64,000 nt of DNA, taken from NCBI RefSeq assembly GCF_004791025.1, contig NZ_SRUO01000001.1, positions 310,001 through 374,000 of the forward strand, in the 5' to 3' direction. Of the stretch, positions 17,273 through 24,813 are shown piece after piece. Origin of the DNA: Mesorhizobium sp. M4B.F.Ca.ET.203.01.1.1. Lineage in GTDB: Bacteria > Pseudomonadota > Alphaproteobacteria > Rhizobiales > Rhizobiaceae. A model generated the notes under the pieces. That model was not told where the DNA came from. It did not search any database and saw nothing but the letters and a program-made list of their open reading frames with translations. Both the position numbers and the translations under genes were made by a program. Every line of letters starts with the position of its first letter. Position 1 is the stretch's first letter.

Positions 17273-18172
17273 ATGATCGACAAGCTGGAATTCTTCATCG
17301 CGCTCGCCAGGGAGGAGCATTTCGGCCGGGCGGCGGAAGTGTGCGGCGTCACCCAGCCGACGCTGTCGGCGGGGATCAAGCAGTTGGAGGAGCAGCTCGG
17401 CGTCATGCTGGTGCTGCGCGGCTCGCGCTTCCAGGGGCTGACGCCGGAAGGCAAGCAGGTGCTGGTGTGGGCGCGCCGCATCGTCGGCGACAGCCGCACC
17501 ATGCGCGAGGAGATGCGCGCGGCCCGGCACGGCCTGTCCGGCCGCATCCGCATCGCCGCCATCCCGACAGCGCTCGCAATGGTGGCGCGGCTGACGACGC
17601 CGTTCCGGGCCAAGCATCCCGGCGTCACCTTCTCGGTGCTGTCGCGCACCTCGATCGAGGTGCTGTCGCTGCTCGGCAATTTCGACGTCGATGCCGGCAT
17701 CACGTATCTCGACAACGAACCGCTTGGACGCGTGGTGAGCGTGCCGCTCTATGACGAGCGCTATCAGCTGATCACCGCGGTCGGAAATCCCTTTTCCGAC
17801 CGCGACAAAGTGACGTGGGCGGAGATCAGCCAGCTGCCGCTCTGCCTGTTGACGCCCGACATGCAGAACCGCCGCATCATCGACCAGCATCTGGCAGAGG
17901 CCGGAGTGCAGGTGCGGCCGACGCTGGAGTCGAATTCGATGATCGTGCTGTTTTCGCACATCCGGACCGGCAAATGGTCGTCGATCATGCCGCTCAACCT
18001 TGCGGAAACATTCGGCTTTTCCGAACCGATCAGGGCCATTCCGATCGTCGATCCGGACGCCAGCCACACGGTCGGCCTGGTGGCGGCGCCGGGCGAGCCG
18101 CACACGCCCTTGGTGCAGGCGCTGCTGGACGAGGCGATGACGCTTGCGGACGATTTCCGCGCCCATCGCTAG
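17273..18172 (+). CDS. LysR-type regulator of the formate dehydrogenase operon (FdsR-like)
   Basis: A 299-residue LysR protein: residues 1-60 form the winged helix (FGRAAEVCGVTQPTLSAGIKQLEEQLGVMLV) and the rest the effector-binding domain. The start MIDKLEFF at 17273 is standard for the family. It lies upstream of and codirectional with fdsGBA, the same association as FdsR in Cupriavidus, so formate-responsive control of fds is the natural role. A perfect palindrome with T-N11-A geometry lies between this gene and fdsG. It may be cotranscribed in part with the operon. Confidence 0.88.
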   Translation: MIDKLEFFIALAREEHFGRAAEVCGVTQPTLSAGIKQLEEQLGVMLVLRGSRFQGLTPEGKQVLVWARRIVGDSRTMREEMRAARHGLSGRIRIAAIPTALAMVARLTTPFRAKHPGVTFSVLSRTSIEVLSLLGNFDVDAGITYLDNEPLGRVVSVPLYDERYQLITAVGNPFSDRDKVTWAEISQLPLCLLTPDMQNRRIIDQHLAEAGVQVRPTLESNSMIVLFSHIRTGKWSSIMPLNLAETFGFSEPIRAIPIVDPDASHTVGLVAAPGEPHTPLVQALLDEAMTLADDFRAHR

Positions 18173-18195
18173 GCTAGACAATGCAGGTCGAGCGC

Positions 18196-18220
18196 GCTTG
18201 ATAGAAAATTTCTATCAAGC
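18196..18220. promoter_or_regulatory. 25-bp perfect palindrome, likely LysR operator for fds
   Basis: GCTTGATAGAAA at 18196-18207 is followed by one A and its exact complement TTTCTATCAAGC. The inner ATAG-N7-CTAT gives the T-N11-A signature of LysR boxes. It lies 146 bases before fdsG. With no T-run following, it is a poor terminator for the regulator gene. Confidence 0.7.
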
Positions 18221-18365
18221 AACGGGACAGCTTTATTGATTTCGGAGGTTTCCTCTGATTTCGTAAGGACTTAGCGATATTGCGCCGGGTGCGTGTCGTT
18301 GCCCCAAAACCGCTCTATATTTTGGGTGACACACATCGGGTCACCACGACCAGGGAGGGCGCTGC

Positions 18366-18845
18366 ATGCCAATGCAGCCTGCAAGTACCGAGATCGCATC
18401 GCGCGCCGCCGCGATCATAGATGAATTGAAGGACCTCGAAGGTCCGCTGCTGCCGATCCTGCACGAGATCCAGGAAGAATTCGGCCATGTGCCGCAGGCA
18501 GCGCTGTCGGTCATTGCCGACGGGCTGAACCTGTCCAGGGCCGAAGTGCACGGTGTCGTCACCTTCTACCATGATTTCCGCGCCCGCCCGGCCGGCCGGC
18601 ATGTGCTCAAGCTGTGCCAGGCGGAAGCCTGCCAGTCGATGGGCTCGGATGCGGTCGCCGCCAAGGTCAAGCAGTTGCTCGGCATCGGTTTCCACGAGAC
18701 CACCCGCGACGGATCGGTTACACTGGAGCCGGTCTATTGCCTCGGGCTTTGCGCCTGTTCGCCGTCGGCGATGCTGGACGGCGAGGTGATCGGGCGGCTC
18801 GATGACGAGAAGATCGAAGAGATCGTCGCGGAGGTACGCTCATGA
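18366..18845 (+). CDS. fdsG: NAD-dependent formate dehydrogenase gamma subunit
   Basis: A 159-residue NuoE-like subunit carrying one [2Fe-2S] cluster. The four ligands follow the thioredoxin-like ferredoxin pattern: C-x4-C (LCQAEACQS) and C-x3-C (YCLGLCACS). A helical bundle (residues 10-60) precedes them. With FdsB it forms the diaphorase part that passes electrons from formate to NAD+. The stop overlaps the fdsB start (ATGA). A GTGACACACATCGGGTCAC imperfect inverted repeat sits just upstream. Confidence 0.95.
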   Translation: MPMQPASTEIASRAAAIIDELKDLEGPLLPILHEIQEEFGHVPQAALSVIADGLNLSRAEVHGVVTFYHDFRARPAGRHVLKLCQAEACQSMGSDAVAAKVKQLLGIGFHETTRDGSVTLEPVYCLGLCACSPSAMLDGEVIGRLDDEKIEEIVAEVRS

Positions 18846-20398
18846 TCCCGCGCATCTATATCCCCGGAGATTCCGGCGCGCTGGCGCTCGGCGCCGAAAA
18901 GGTCGCCAAGGCGATCGAGAAGGAACTCGCCGAGCGCGGCGTCGAGGCCAAGATCGTGCGCAACGGCTCGCGCGGCGCCTATTTCCTGGAGCCGATGGTC
19001 GAGGTTGCGACGGCCGAGGGCCGCGTCGCCTACGGGCCGGTCAAGCCTTCCGACGTCAAGAGCCTGTTCGACAGCGGCTTCCTCAAGGGCGCGCCCCACA
19101 AGCGCTGGCTGGGCGCGCCGGACAAGATCCCCTTCCTCGCCAAGCAGACGCGGCTGACCTTCGCGCGCTGCGGCGTCATCGATCCGCTCTCGCTCGACAA
19201 TTACAAGGCGCATGGCGGGCTGAAGGGCCTGCACAACGCCGTCGCCATGGCGCCCGCGGACATCGTCAAGCAGGTCACCGAATCCGGGCTGCGCGGCCGC
19301 GGCGGCGCCGGCTTCCCGACCGGCATCAAGTGGAAGACGGTGCTCGATACCGCTTCGGACCGCAAATACATCGTCTGCAACGCCGACGAGGGCGACAGCG
19401 CCACCTTCGCCGACCGCATGATCATGGAGGGTGACCCCTTCGTGCTGATCGAGGGCATGGCGATCGCCGGCATAGCCACCGGCGCGACCAAGGGTTTCGT
19501 CTATATCCGCTCAGAGTATCCGCATGCGGTGGCGACGATGAACAAGGCCGTCGAGATCGCCCGCAAGCACGGCGTGCTCGGCGTCAATGTGCTGGGCTCG
19601 CCCAACGCCTTCGACATGGAAATCCGCGTCGGCGCCGGCGCCTATGTCTGCGGCGAGGAAACCTCGCTTCTGAACAGCCTGGAAGGCAAGCGCGGCGTGG
19701 TGCGCGCCAAGCCGCCGCTGCCGGCAATCCAGGGCCTGTTCGGCAAGCCGACGGTGATCAACAACGTGATCAGCCTGGCCTCGGTGCCGATCATCATGGA
19801 CAAGGGTGCCGCCTTCTACAAGGATTTCGGCATGGGCCGCTCGCGCGGCACGATCCCGATCCAGATTGCCGGCAACGTCAAGCATGGCGGCCTGTTCGAG
19901 ACGGCCTTCGGCCTGACGCTGGGCGAGATCGTCGACGACATCGGCGGCGGCACGGCTTCCGGGCGTCCGGTGAAGGCGGTGCAGGTCGGCGGTCCGCTCG
20001 GCGCCTATTTCCCGCGCGCGCTGTTCGACACGCCGTTCGACTATGAGGCCTTCGCCGCCAAGGACGGGCTGATCGGCCATGCCGGCCTCACCGTGTTCGA
20101 CGACACCGCCGACATGCTGAAGCAGGCGCGCTTCGCCATGGAGTTCTGTGCCATCGAGAGCTGCGGCAAGTGTACGCCGTGCCGCATCGGGTCGACGCGC
20201 GGGGTGGAGGTTCTCGACAAGGTCGCCTCCGGCATCGAGGCGGAGAAGAACCTCGCTCTGGTCACCGACCTCTGCAACACGATGAAGTTCGGATCGCTGT
20301 GCGCGCTGGGCGGCTTCACGCCCTACCCGGTGATGAGCTCGATCACGCATTTCCCCGAGGATTTCAAGCCGGCGCCGACGCGCGTGGCGGCTGAATAG
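18842..20398 (+). CDS. fdsB: NAD-dependent formate dehydrogenase beta subunit
   Basis: A 518-residue NuoF-like flavoprotein. An N-terminal thioredoxin-like domain (about 1-100) lacking a CxxC leads into the FMN/NADH domain with GLRGRGGAGFPTGIKW, CNADEGDSATFADR and GAGAYVCGEETSLLNSLEGKRG. The C-terminal [4Fe-4S] site is ESCGKCTPCRIG plus a later cysteine in FGSLCALGG. It reduces NAD+ with electrons from FdsA. It is translationally coupled to fdsG and separated from fdsA by ten bases. Confidence 0.96.
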   Translation: MIPRIYIPGDSGALALGAEKVAKAIEKELAERGVEAKIVRNGSRGAYFLEPMVEVATAEGRVAYGPVKPSDVKSLFDSGFLKGAPHKRWLGAPDKIPFLAKQTRLTFARCGVIDPLSLDNYKAHGGLKGLHNAVAMAPADIVKQVTESGLRGRGGAGFPTGIKWKTVLDTASDRKYIVCNADEGDSATFADRMIMEGDPFVLIEGMAIAGIATGATKGFVYIRSEYPHAVATMNKAVEIARKHGVLGVNVLGSPNAFDMEIRVGAGAYVCGEETSLLNSLEGKRGVVRAKPPLPAIQGLFGKPTVINNVISLASVPIIMDKGAAFYKDFGMGRSRGTIPIQIAGNVKHGGLFETAFGLTLGEIVDDIGGGTASGRPVKAVQVGGPLGAYFPRALFDTPFDYEAFAAKDGLIGHAGLTVFDDTADMLKQARFAMEFCAIESCGKCTPCRIGSTRGVEVLDKVASGIEAEKNLALVTDLCNTMKFGSLCALGGFTPYPVMSSITHFPEDFKPAPTRVAAE

Positions 20399-20408
20399 GA
20401 GCTGGCAG

Positions 20409-23321
20409 ATGAACATCAAGGCCGACTTCCCGTCGCTCATCGAAGAGATCGACTACGGCACCCCGGAGTCGAGGGCGGAAAAACAGATCACGCTGATCGT
20501 CGACGGCCGCAGCATCACGGTGCCGCAAGGCACCTCGATCATGCGCGCGGCGATGGAGGGCGGGGTCGAGATTCCGAAGCTCTGCGCCACCGACATGCTG
20601 GATTCGTTCGGCTCATGCCGCGTCTGCCTGGTCGAGATCGACGGACGCGGCGGCACGCCGGCTTCCTGCACGACGCCAGTCGGCGAAGGCATGGTGGTGC
20701 GCACGCAGTCCGAGCGGCTCGATGCGATCCGCCGCGGCGTCATGGAGCTCTACGTCTCCGACCATCCGACCGGCTGGAATGAGACGGCCGGCACCGGCGC
20801 CAGCGAATTCGACGTGGTGGCGAAGTCGGTCGGCCTGAGCGAGAACCGCTACGGCGTCGAGGGCCGCAACCACGTCAAGGAAGAGAACGGCGTCGCGCCA
20901 GGCCATGGCTCGCTGGCCGTCGACTATATCGCCCGCGACGAATCCAACCCCTATTTCACCTACGACCCGGCGCAGTGCATCGTCTGCTCGCGCTGCGTGC
21001 GGGCGTGCGAGGAGGTGCAGGGCACCTTCGCGCTGACCATCGAGGGCCGCGGTTTCGAATCGCGCATGGTCGCCGGCATGCACGAGGATTTCATCGCCTC
21101 CGAATGCGTGTCCTGCGGCGCCTGCGTGCAGGCTTGCCCGACCGACGCGTTGCGCGAGAAGACGGTGCTCGAGAAGGGCATGCCGGAGCGCTCGGCCGTC
21201 ACCACCTGCGCCTATTGCGGCGTCGGCTGCTCGTTCAAGGCCGAAGTGAAGGGTGACGAGGTCATCCGCATGATGCCCTACAAGGACGGCAAGGCGAACC
21301 ACGGCCATAGCTGCGTGAAGGGCCGCTTCGCCTATGGCTACGCCACCCACAAGGACCGCATCCTGTCGCCGATGATCCGCGACAAGATCTCCGATCCGTG
21401 GCGCGAGGTGAGCTGGGAAGAGGCGATCGCCCACACGGCCAGGGAATTCCGCCGCATCCAGTATCAGTACGGCCGCACCGCGATCGGCGGCATCACCTCC
21501 TCGCGCTGCACCAACGAGGAGACCTATCTCGTCCAGAAGCTGGTGCGGCAGGGCTTCCGCAACAACAATGTCGACACCTGCGCCCGCGTCTGCCATTCGC
21601 CGACCGGCTATGGGCTTGGCCAGACCTACGGCACCTCGGCCGGCACGCAGGATTTCGACTCGGTCGAATTCACCGACGTCGCCGTCGTCATCGGCGCCAA
21701 TCCGGTTTCCGCCCACCCGGTGTTCGCCTCGCGGCTGAAGAAGCGCCTGCGTCAGGGCGCCAAGCTGATCGTGCTCGATCCGCGCCGCACCGAGATGGTC
21801 AAATCGGCGCATATCGAGGCGGACTATCACCTGCCGCTGAAGCCCGGCACCAACGTTGCGGTGCTGACGGCGCTGGCGCATGTCATCGTCACCGAGGGCC
21901 TGTTCGACGAAGCCTTCATCCGCGAGCGCTGCGACTGGGCCGAGTTCCAGGACTGGGCGTCCTTCGTCGCCCTGCCGGAAAACAGCCCCGAGACCGTCGG
22001 CAAGCTGTCCGGCGTCGACCCCGAGTTGATCCGGGGTGCGGCGCGGCTCTACGCCAAGGGCGGCAATGGCGCGATCTACTACGGCCTCGGCGTCACCGAA
22101 CACAGCCAGGGCTCGACGACGGTGATGGCGATCGCCAACCTCGCCATGGCCACTGGCAATATCGGCCGTCCGGGCGTCGGCGTGAACCCGCTGCGCGGTC
22201 AGAACAACGTGCAGGGCTCGTGCGACATGGGCTCCTTCCCGCATGAGCTGCCCGGCTATCGCCACATCTCAGGCGAGGCGGTGCGCGACATCTACGAGAG
22301 CCTGTGGGGCGTCAAGCTCGACGACGAACCGGGCTTGCGCATCCCCAACATGCTGGACGCCGCCGTCGACGGCTCGTTCAAGGGCATCTACATCCAGGGC
22401 GAGGACATCCTGCAGTCCGATCCCGATACCAAGCATGTCGCCGCTGGTCTCGCCGCGATGGAATGCGTCGTCGTGCACGACCTCTTCCTCAACGAGACGG
22501 CGAACTACGCGCATGTCTTCCTGCCGGGCTCGACCTTCCTCGAGAAGGACGGCACCTTCACCAACGCCGAGCGCCGCATCAACATGGTGCGCAAGGTGCT
22601 GGAGCCGAAGGCGCGCTACGCCGACTGGGAGGCGACGCAGGAGCTTGCCCGCGCCATCGGGCTCGACTGGAACTACCAGCATCCGTCCGAGATCATGGAC
22701 GAGATCGCCCAGACGACGCCGAGCTTCGCCAACGTCTCCTTCGAGATGCTCGACCGCGTCGGATCGGTGCAGTGGCCCTGCAACGACAAGGCGCCGCTCG
22801 GTACCCCGATCATGCATGTCGATGGCTTCGTGCGCGGCAAGGGCAAGTTCATCCGCACCGAATATGTGGCGACGGACGAACGGACCGGCCCGCGCTACCC
22901 GCTGCTGCTCACCACCGGCCGCATCCTGTCGCAGTACAATGTCGGCGCGCAGACCAGGCGCACCGAGAACGTGATGTGGCATGCCGAGGACCGGCTGGAA
23001 CTCCATCCGCACGACGCCGAGAATCGCGGCATCCGCGAGGGCGACTGGGTGCGGCTGGTGAGCCGTTCGGGCGAAACGACGCTGCGCGCGCTGATTACCG
23101 ACCGCGTCTCGCCGGGCGTCGTCTACACGACCTTCCACCACCCGGACACCCAGGCGAACGTCATCACCACCGACTTCTCGGACTGGGCGACCAACTGTCC
23201 GGAATACAAGGTGACCGCCGTGCAGGTGGCGCCGTCCAACGGCCCGACCGACTGGCAGAAGGACTATAACGAGCAGGCGCGGCAGAGCCGCCGCATCGCT
23301 CCGCTGGAAGCGGCGGAGTAA
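20409..23321 (+). CDS. fdsA: NAD-dependent formate dehydrogenase alpha (molybdenum) subunit
   Basis: A 970-residue catalytic subunit oxidising formate to CO2. Visible domains are an N-terminal [2Fe-2S] ferredoxin with C59, C70, C73 and C87, two [4Fe-4S] motifs (CIVCSRCVRACEE and CVSCGACVQACPTD), a proximal [4Fe-4S] site (CAYCGVGCSF...SCVKGRF), and the bis-MGD domain with catalytic Cys-His in CARVCHSPTGYG, so it is a cysteine rather than selenocysteine enzyme. The His-Cys3 site normally found around residue 119 has kept its His (SDHP) but has W123, T126 and S132 where cysteines are expected. One [4Fe-4S] cluster is therefore predicted missing, with spacing preserved. The enzyme is otherwise full length. 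Confidence 0.96.
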   Translation: MNIKADFPSLIEEIDYGTPESRAEKQITLIVDGRSITVPQGTSIMRAAMEGGVEIPKLCATDMLDSFGSCRVCLVEIDGRGGTPASCTTPVGEGMVVRTQSERLDAIRRGVMELYVSDHPTGWNETAGTGASEFDVVAKSVGLSENRYGVEGRNHVKEENGVAPGHGSLAVDYIARDESNPYFTYDPAQCIVCSRCVRACEEVQGTFALTIEGRGFESRMVAGMHEDFIASECVSCGACVQACPTDALREKTVLEKGMPERSAVTTCAYCGVGCSFKAEVKGDEVIRMMPYKDGKANHGHSCVKGRFAYGYATHKDRILSPMIRDKISDPWREVSWEEAIAHTAREFRRIQYQYGRTAIGGITSSRCTNEETYLVQKLVRQGFRNNNVDTCARVCHSPTGYGLGQTYGTSAGTQDFDSVEFTDVAVVIGANPVSAHPVFASRLKKRLRQGAKLIVLDPRRTEMVKSAHIEADYHLPLKPGTNVAVLTALAHVIVTEGLFDEAFIRERCDWAEFQDWASFVALPENSPETVGKLSGVDPELIRGAARLYAKGGNGAIYYGLGVTEHSQGSTTVMAIANLAMATGNIGRPGVGVNPLRGQNNVQGSCDMGSFPHELPGYRHISGEAVRDIYESLWGVKLDDEPGLRIPNMLDAAVDGSFKGIYIQGEDILQSDPDTKHVAAGLAAMECVVVHDLFLNETANYAHVFLPGSTFLEKDGTFTNAERRINMVRKVLEPKARYADWEATQELARAIGLDWNYQHPSEIMDEIAQTTPSFANVSFEMLDRVGSVQWPCNDKAPLGTPIMHVDGFVRGKGKFIRTEYVATDERTGPRYPLLLTTGRILSQYNVGAQTRRTENVMWHAEDRLELHPHDAENRGIREGDWVRLVSRSGETTLRALITDRVSPGVVYTTFHHPDTQANVITTDFSDWATNCPEYKVTAVQVAPSNGPTDWQKDYNEQARQSRRIAPLEAAE

Positions 23322-23341
23322 TTGTGTCGAGACATCGTCGA

Positions 23342-23483
23342 CCCCCACTCCGTCGAGCTTCGCTCGACACCTCTCCCCCGATCGACGGGGGAGAGGAAAG
23401 GCGCGAGCCTTGGTCGGGAGTCGCCCCTCCTCTCCCTCCGGATGGGGGAGAGGCGGCGCTGCGAAGCAGCGACGGAGTGGGGG
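23342..23483. repeat. 142-bp palindromic element with 14-bp terminal inverted repeats
   Basis: Between fdsA and fdhD lies an element bounded by CCCCCACTCCGTCG (23342-23355) and its exact complement (23470-23483). Inside are a 9-bp hairpin at 23371-23395 and a second hairpin-like segment at 23429-23453, both rich in CTCTCCC/GGGAGAG. This is the style of rhizobial intergenic mosaic or REP/MITE-like elements. No reading frame spans it convincingly. It splits the fds operon and could form strong RNA structure there. Confidence 0.75.
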
Positions 23484-23562
23484 AAGGCCCGGAAGAACCA
23501 TCGCCCATTGAAGCAAGGTGCTTCCTAAGTGAGATAGCTGGCAGGCCAGAGGTTGGCGCCTC

Positions 23563-24387
23563 GTGACCCGCCCTCCTGTCTCTCAGACCTCTCGCCTCGC
23601 GCACCGCGCCAGCGGCACGACTGCCGCGAACCGCATGGTGCCGGAGGAGACGCCGGTGGCATTCTCCTATGCCGGCACCACCCATGCGGTGATGATGGCG
23701 AGCCCCGCCGATTTCGAGGATTTCGCGCTCGGCTTCTCGCTGACCGAAGGCATCGTTGCCGACCCGCAAGAGATCGAGGCGATCGAGGTCGAGGATCTCG
23801 GCGCCGGCATCGACATCCAGATCAGGCTGAAGGACAAGGCCAACACGCGCTTCCAGGCAAGGCGGCGCAGGCTCGCCGGGCCGGTCGGTTGCGGGCTGTG
23901 CGGCATCGAATCCATCGAGGAGGCGATGCGTTCGGTCGACGCGGTCGGTTCGTCAAAGCTTACGCTTGACGCCGACGACATCACCCGCTCGGTCAAGCTT
24001 CTGTCGAAGGTGCAGCCGCTGCATACCGAGACCGGTGCCGTGCACGCCGCCGGCTTCTACGTGCCGGGCCAGGGCATCGTCATGGCGCGCGAGGATGTCG
24101 GCCGCCACAATGCGCTGGACAAGCTGGCCGGCGCGCTGGCCAAGGCCGGCATCGACGGCGCGACGGGCGCCGTCGTGGTGACGTCACGCGTGTCGGTCGA
24201 GATGGTGCAGAAGACGGCGGCCATCGGTGCGGCCATCATCATCGCCGTTTCGGCGCCGACGGCACTTGCCATCCGCACGGCCGAGGCCGCCGGCATGACG
24301 CTGGTGGCGCTGGTGCGCGGCGAAGATTTCGATATTTTCACCCACCCCGACCGGGTGGTTTCCGGAGTTGCCAAGCATGTCGCATGA
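23563..24387 (+). CDS. fdhD: formate dehydrogenase accessory sulfurtransferase FdhD/FdsC
   Basis: A 274-residue FdhD-family protein that inserts sulfur and chaperones the molybdenum cofactor into formate dehydrogenase. It contains the cysteine loop GCGLCGIESIEEAM (CGxCG), FALGFSLTEGI, and the VGRHNALDKL box. The GTG start at 23563 is preceded by a GAGG about ten bases away. It follows fdsA by 240 bases that hold a palindromic element, and overlaps fdsD by 11 bases. In the Rhodobacter and Cupriavidus operons the same gene is called fdsC. Confidence 0.94.
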   Translation: MTRPPVSQTSRLAHRASGTTAANRMVPEETPVAFSYAGTTHAVMMASPADFEDFALGFSLTEGIVADPQEIEAIEVEDLGAGIDIQIRLKDKANTRFQARRRRLAGPVGCGLCGIESIEEAMRSVDAVGSSKLTLDADDITRSVKLLSKVQPLHTETGAVHAAGFYVPGQGIVMAREDVGRHNALDKLAGALAKAGIDGATGAVVVTSRVSVEMVQKTAAIGAAIIIAVSAPTALAIRTAEAAGMTLVALVRGEDFDIFTHPDRVVSGVAKHVA

Positions 24388-24691
24388 CGAAGACCACATC
24401 ACGAGCACCAGGGAAAAGCTGGTGCGCATGGCCAACCAGATCGCAACCTTCTTCGATTCCAAGCCGCGCGAGGAAGGCATCACCGGCGTCGCCGAGCACA
24501 TCAACAAGTTCTGGGAACCGAGGATGCGGCGGCAGCTGTTCGAGATGCTCGACGACGGCACCGAGACGTTCAACGAGCTGGTAGTGGCCGCCTCGGCAAA
24601 GATCAAGCGGCCCAAGACGTCCGAACAGGCCGACACGAGCATCGGTTACACCGGGCCTGCGCAAGGCGAGAACGGTGCCTTGCACAAGTAA
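24377..24691 (+). CDS. fdsD: formate dehydrogenase delta subunit
   Basis: A 104-residue FdsD-family protein: EKLVRMANQIATFFDSKPREEGITGVAEHINKFWEPRMRRQLFEML is highly characteristic. It is cofactor-free and helps assembly or stability of FdsGBA. The ATG at 24377 has GGAG nine bases upstream; a TTG at 24368 would add three residues. It ends the fds operon. Confidence 0.93.
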   Translation: MSHDEDHITSTREKLVRMANQIATFFDSKPREEGITGVAEHINKFWEPRMRRQLFEMLDDGTETFNELVVAASAKIKRPKTSEQADTSIGYTGPAQGENGALHK

Positions 24692-24813
24692 CGCGGCCGT
24701 CGCTCCCGTTCAACAAAGGCCTTATATTTTAGCTCTCTAAAGTTTGTCTGCCGCGGACGGCATAGCTCTGCTATGGTCGACGACAAGAAATCGTCTGGCC
24801 GGCGGGGTGTTGC

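Noticed and set aside
20613..22265. A 550-codon frame opposite fdsA
   Set aside because: Shadow frame with biased composition; fdsA on the other strand is unambiguous.
20409..23321. Selenocysteine codon in FdsA
   Set aside because: The active-site position is a cysteine in RVCHSP and the frame holds no in-frame TGA, so no selenocysteine insertion is needed.
23342..23520. CRISPR array or tandem repeat near fdhD
   Set aside because: The repeats are inverted, not direct, with no regular spacers; they form one palindromic element.
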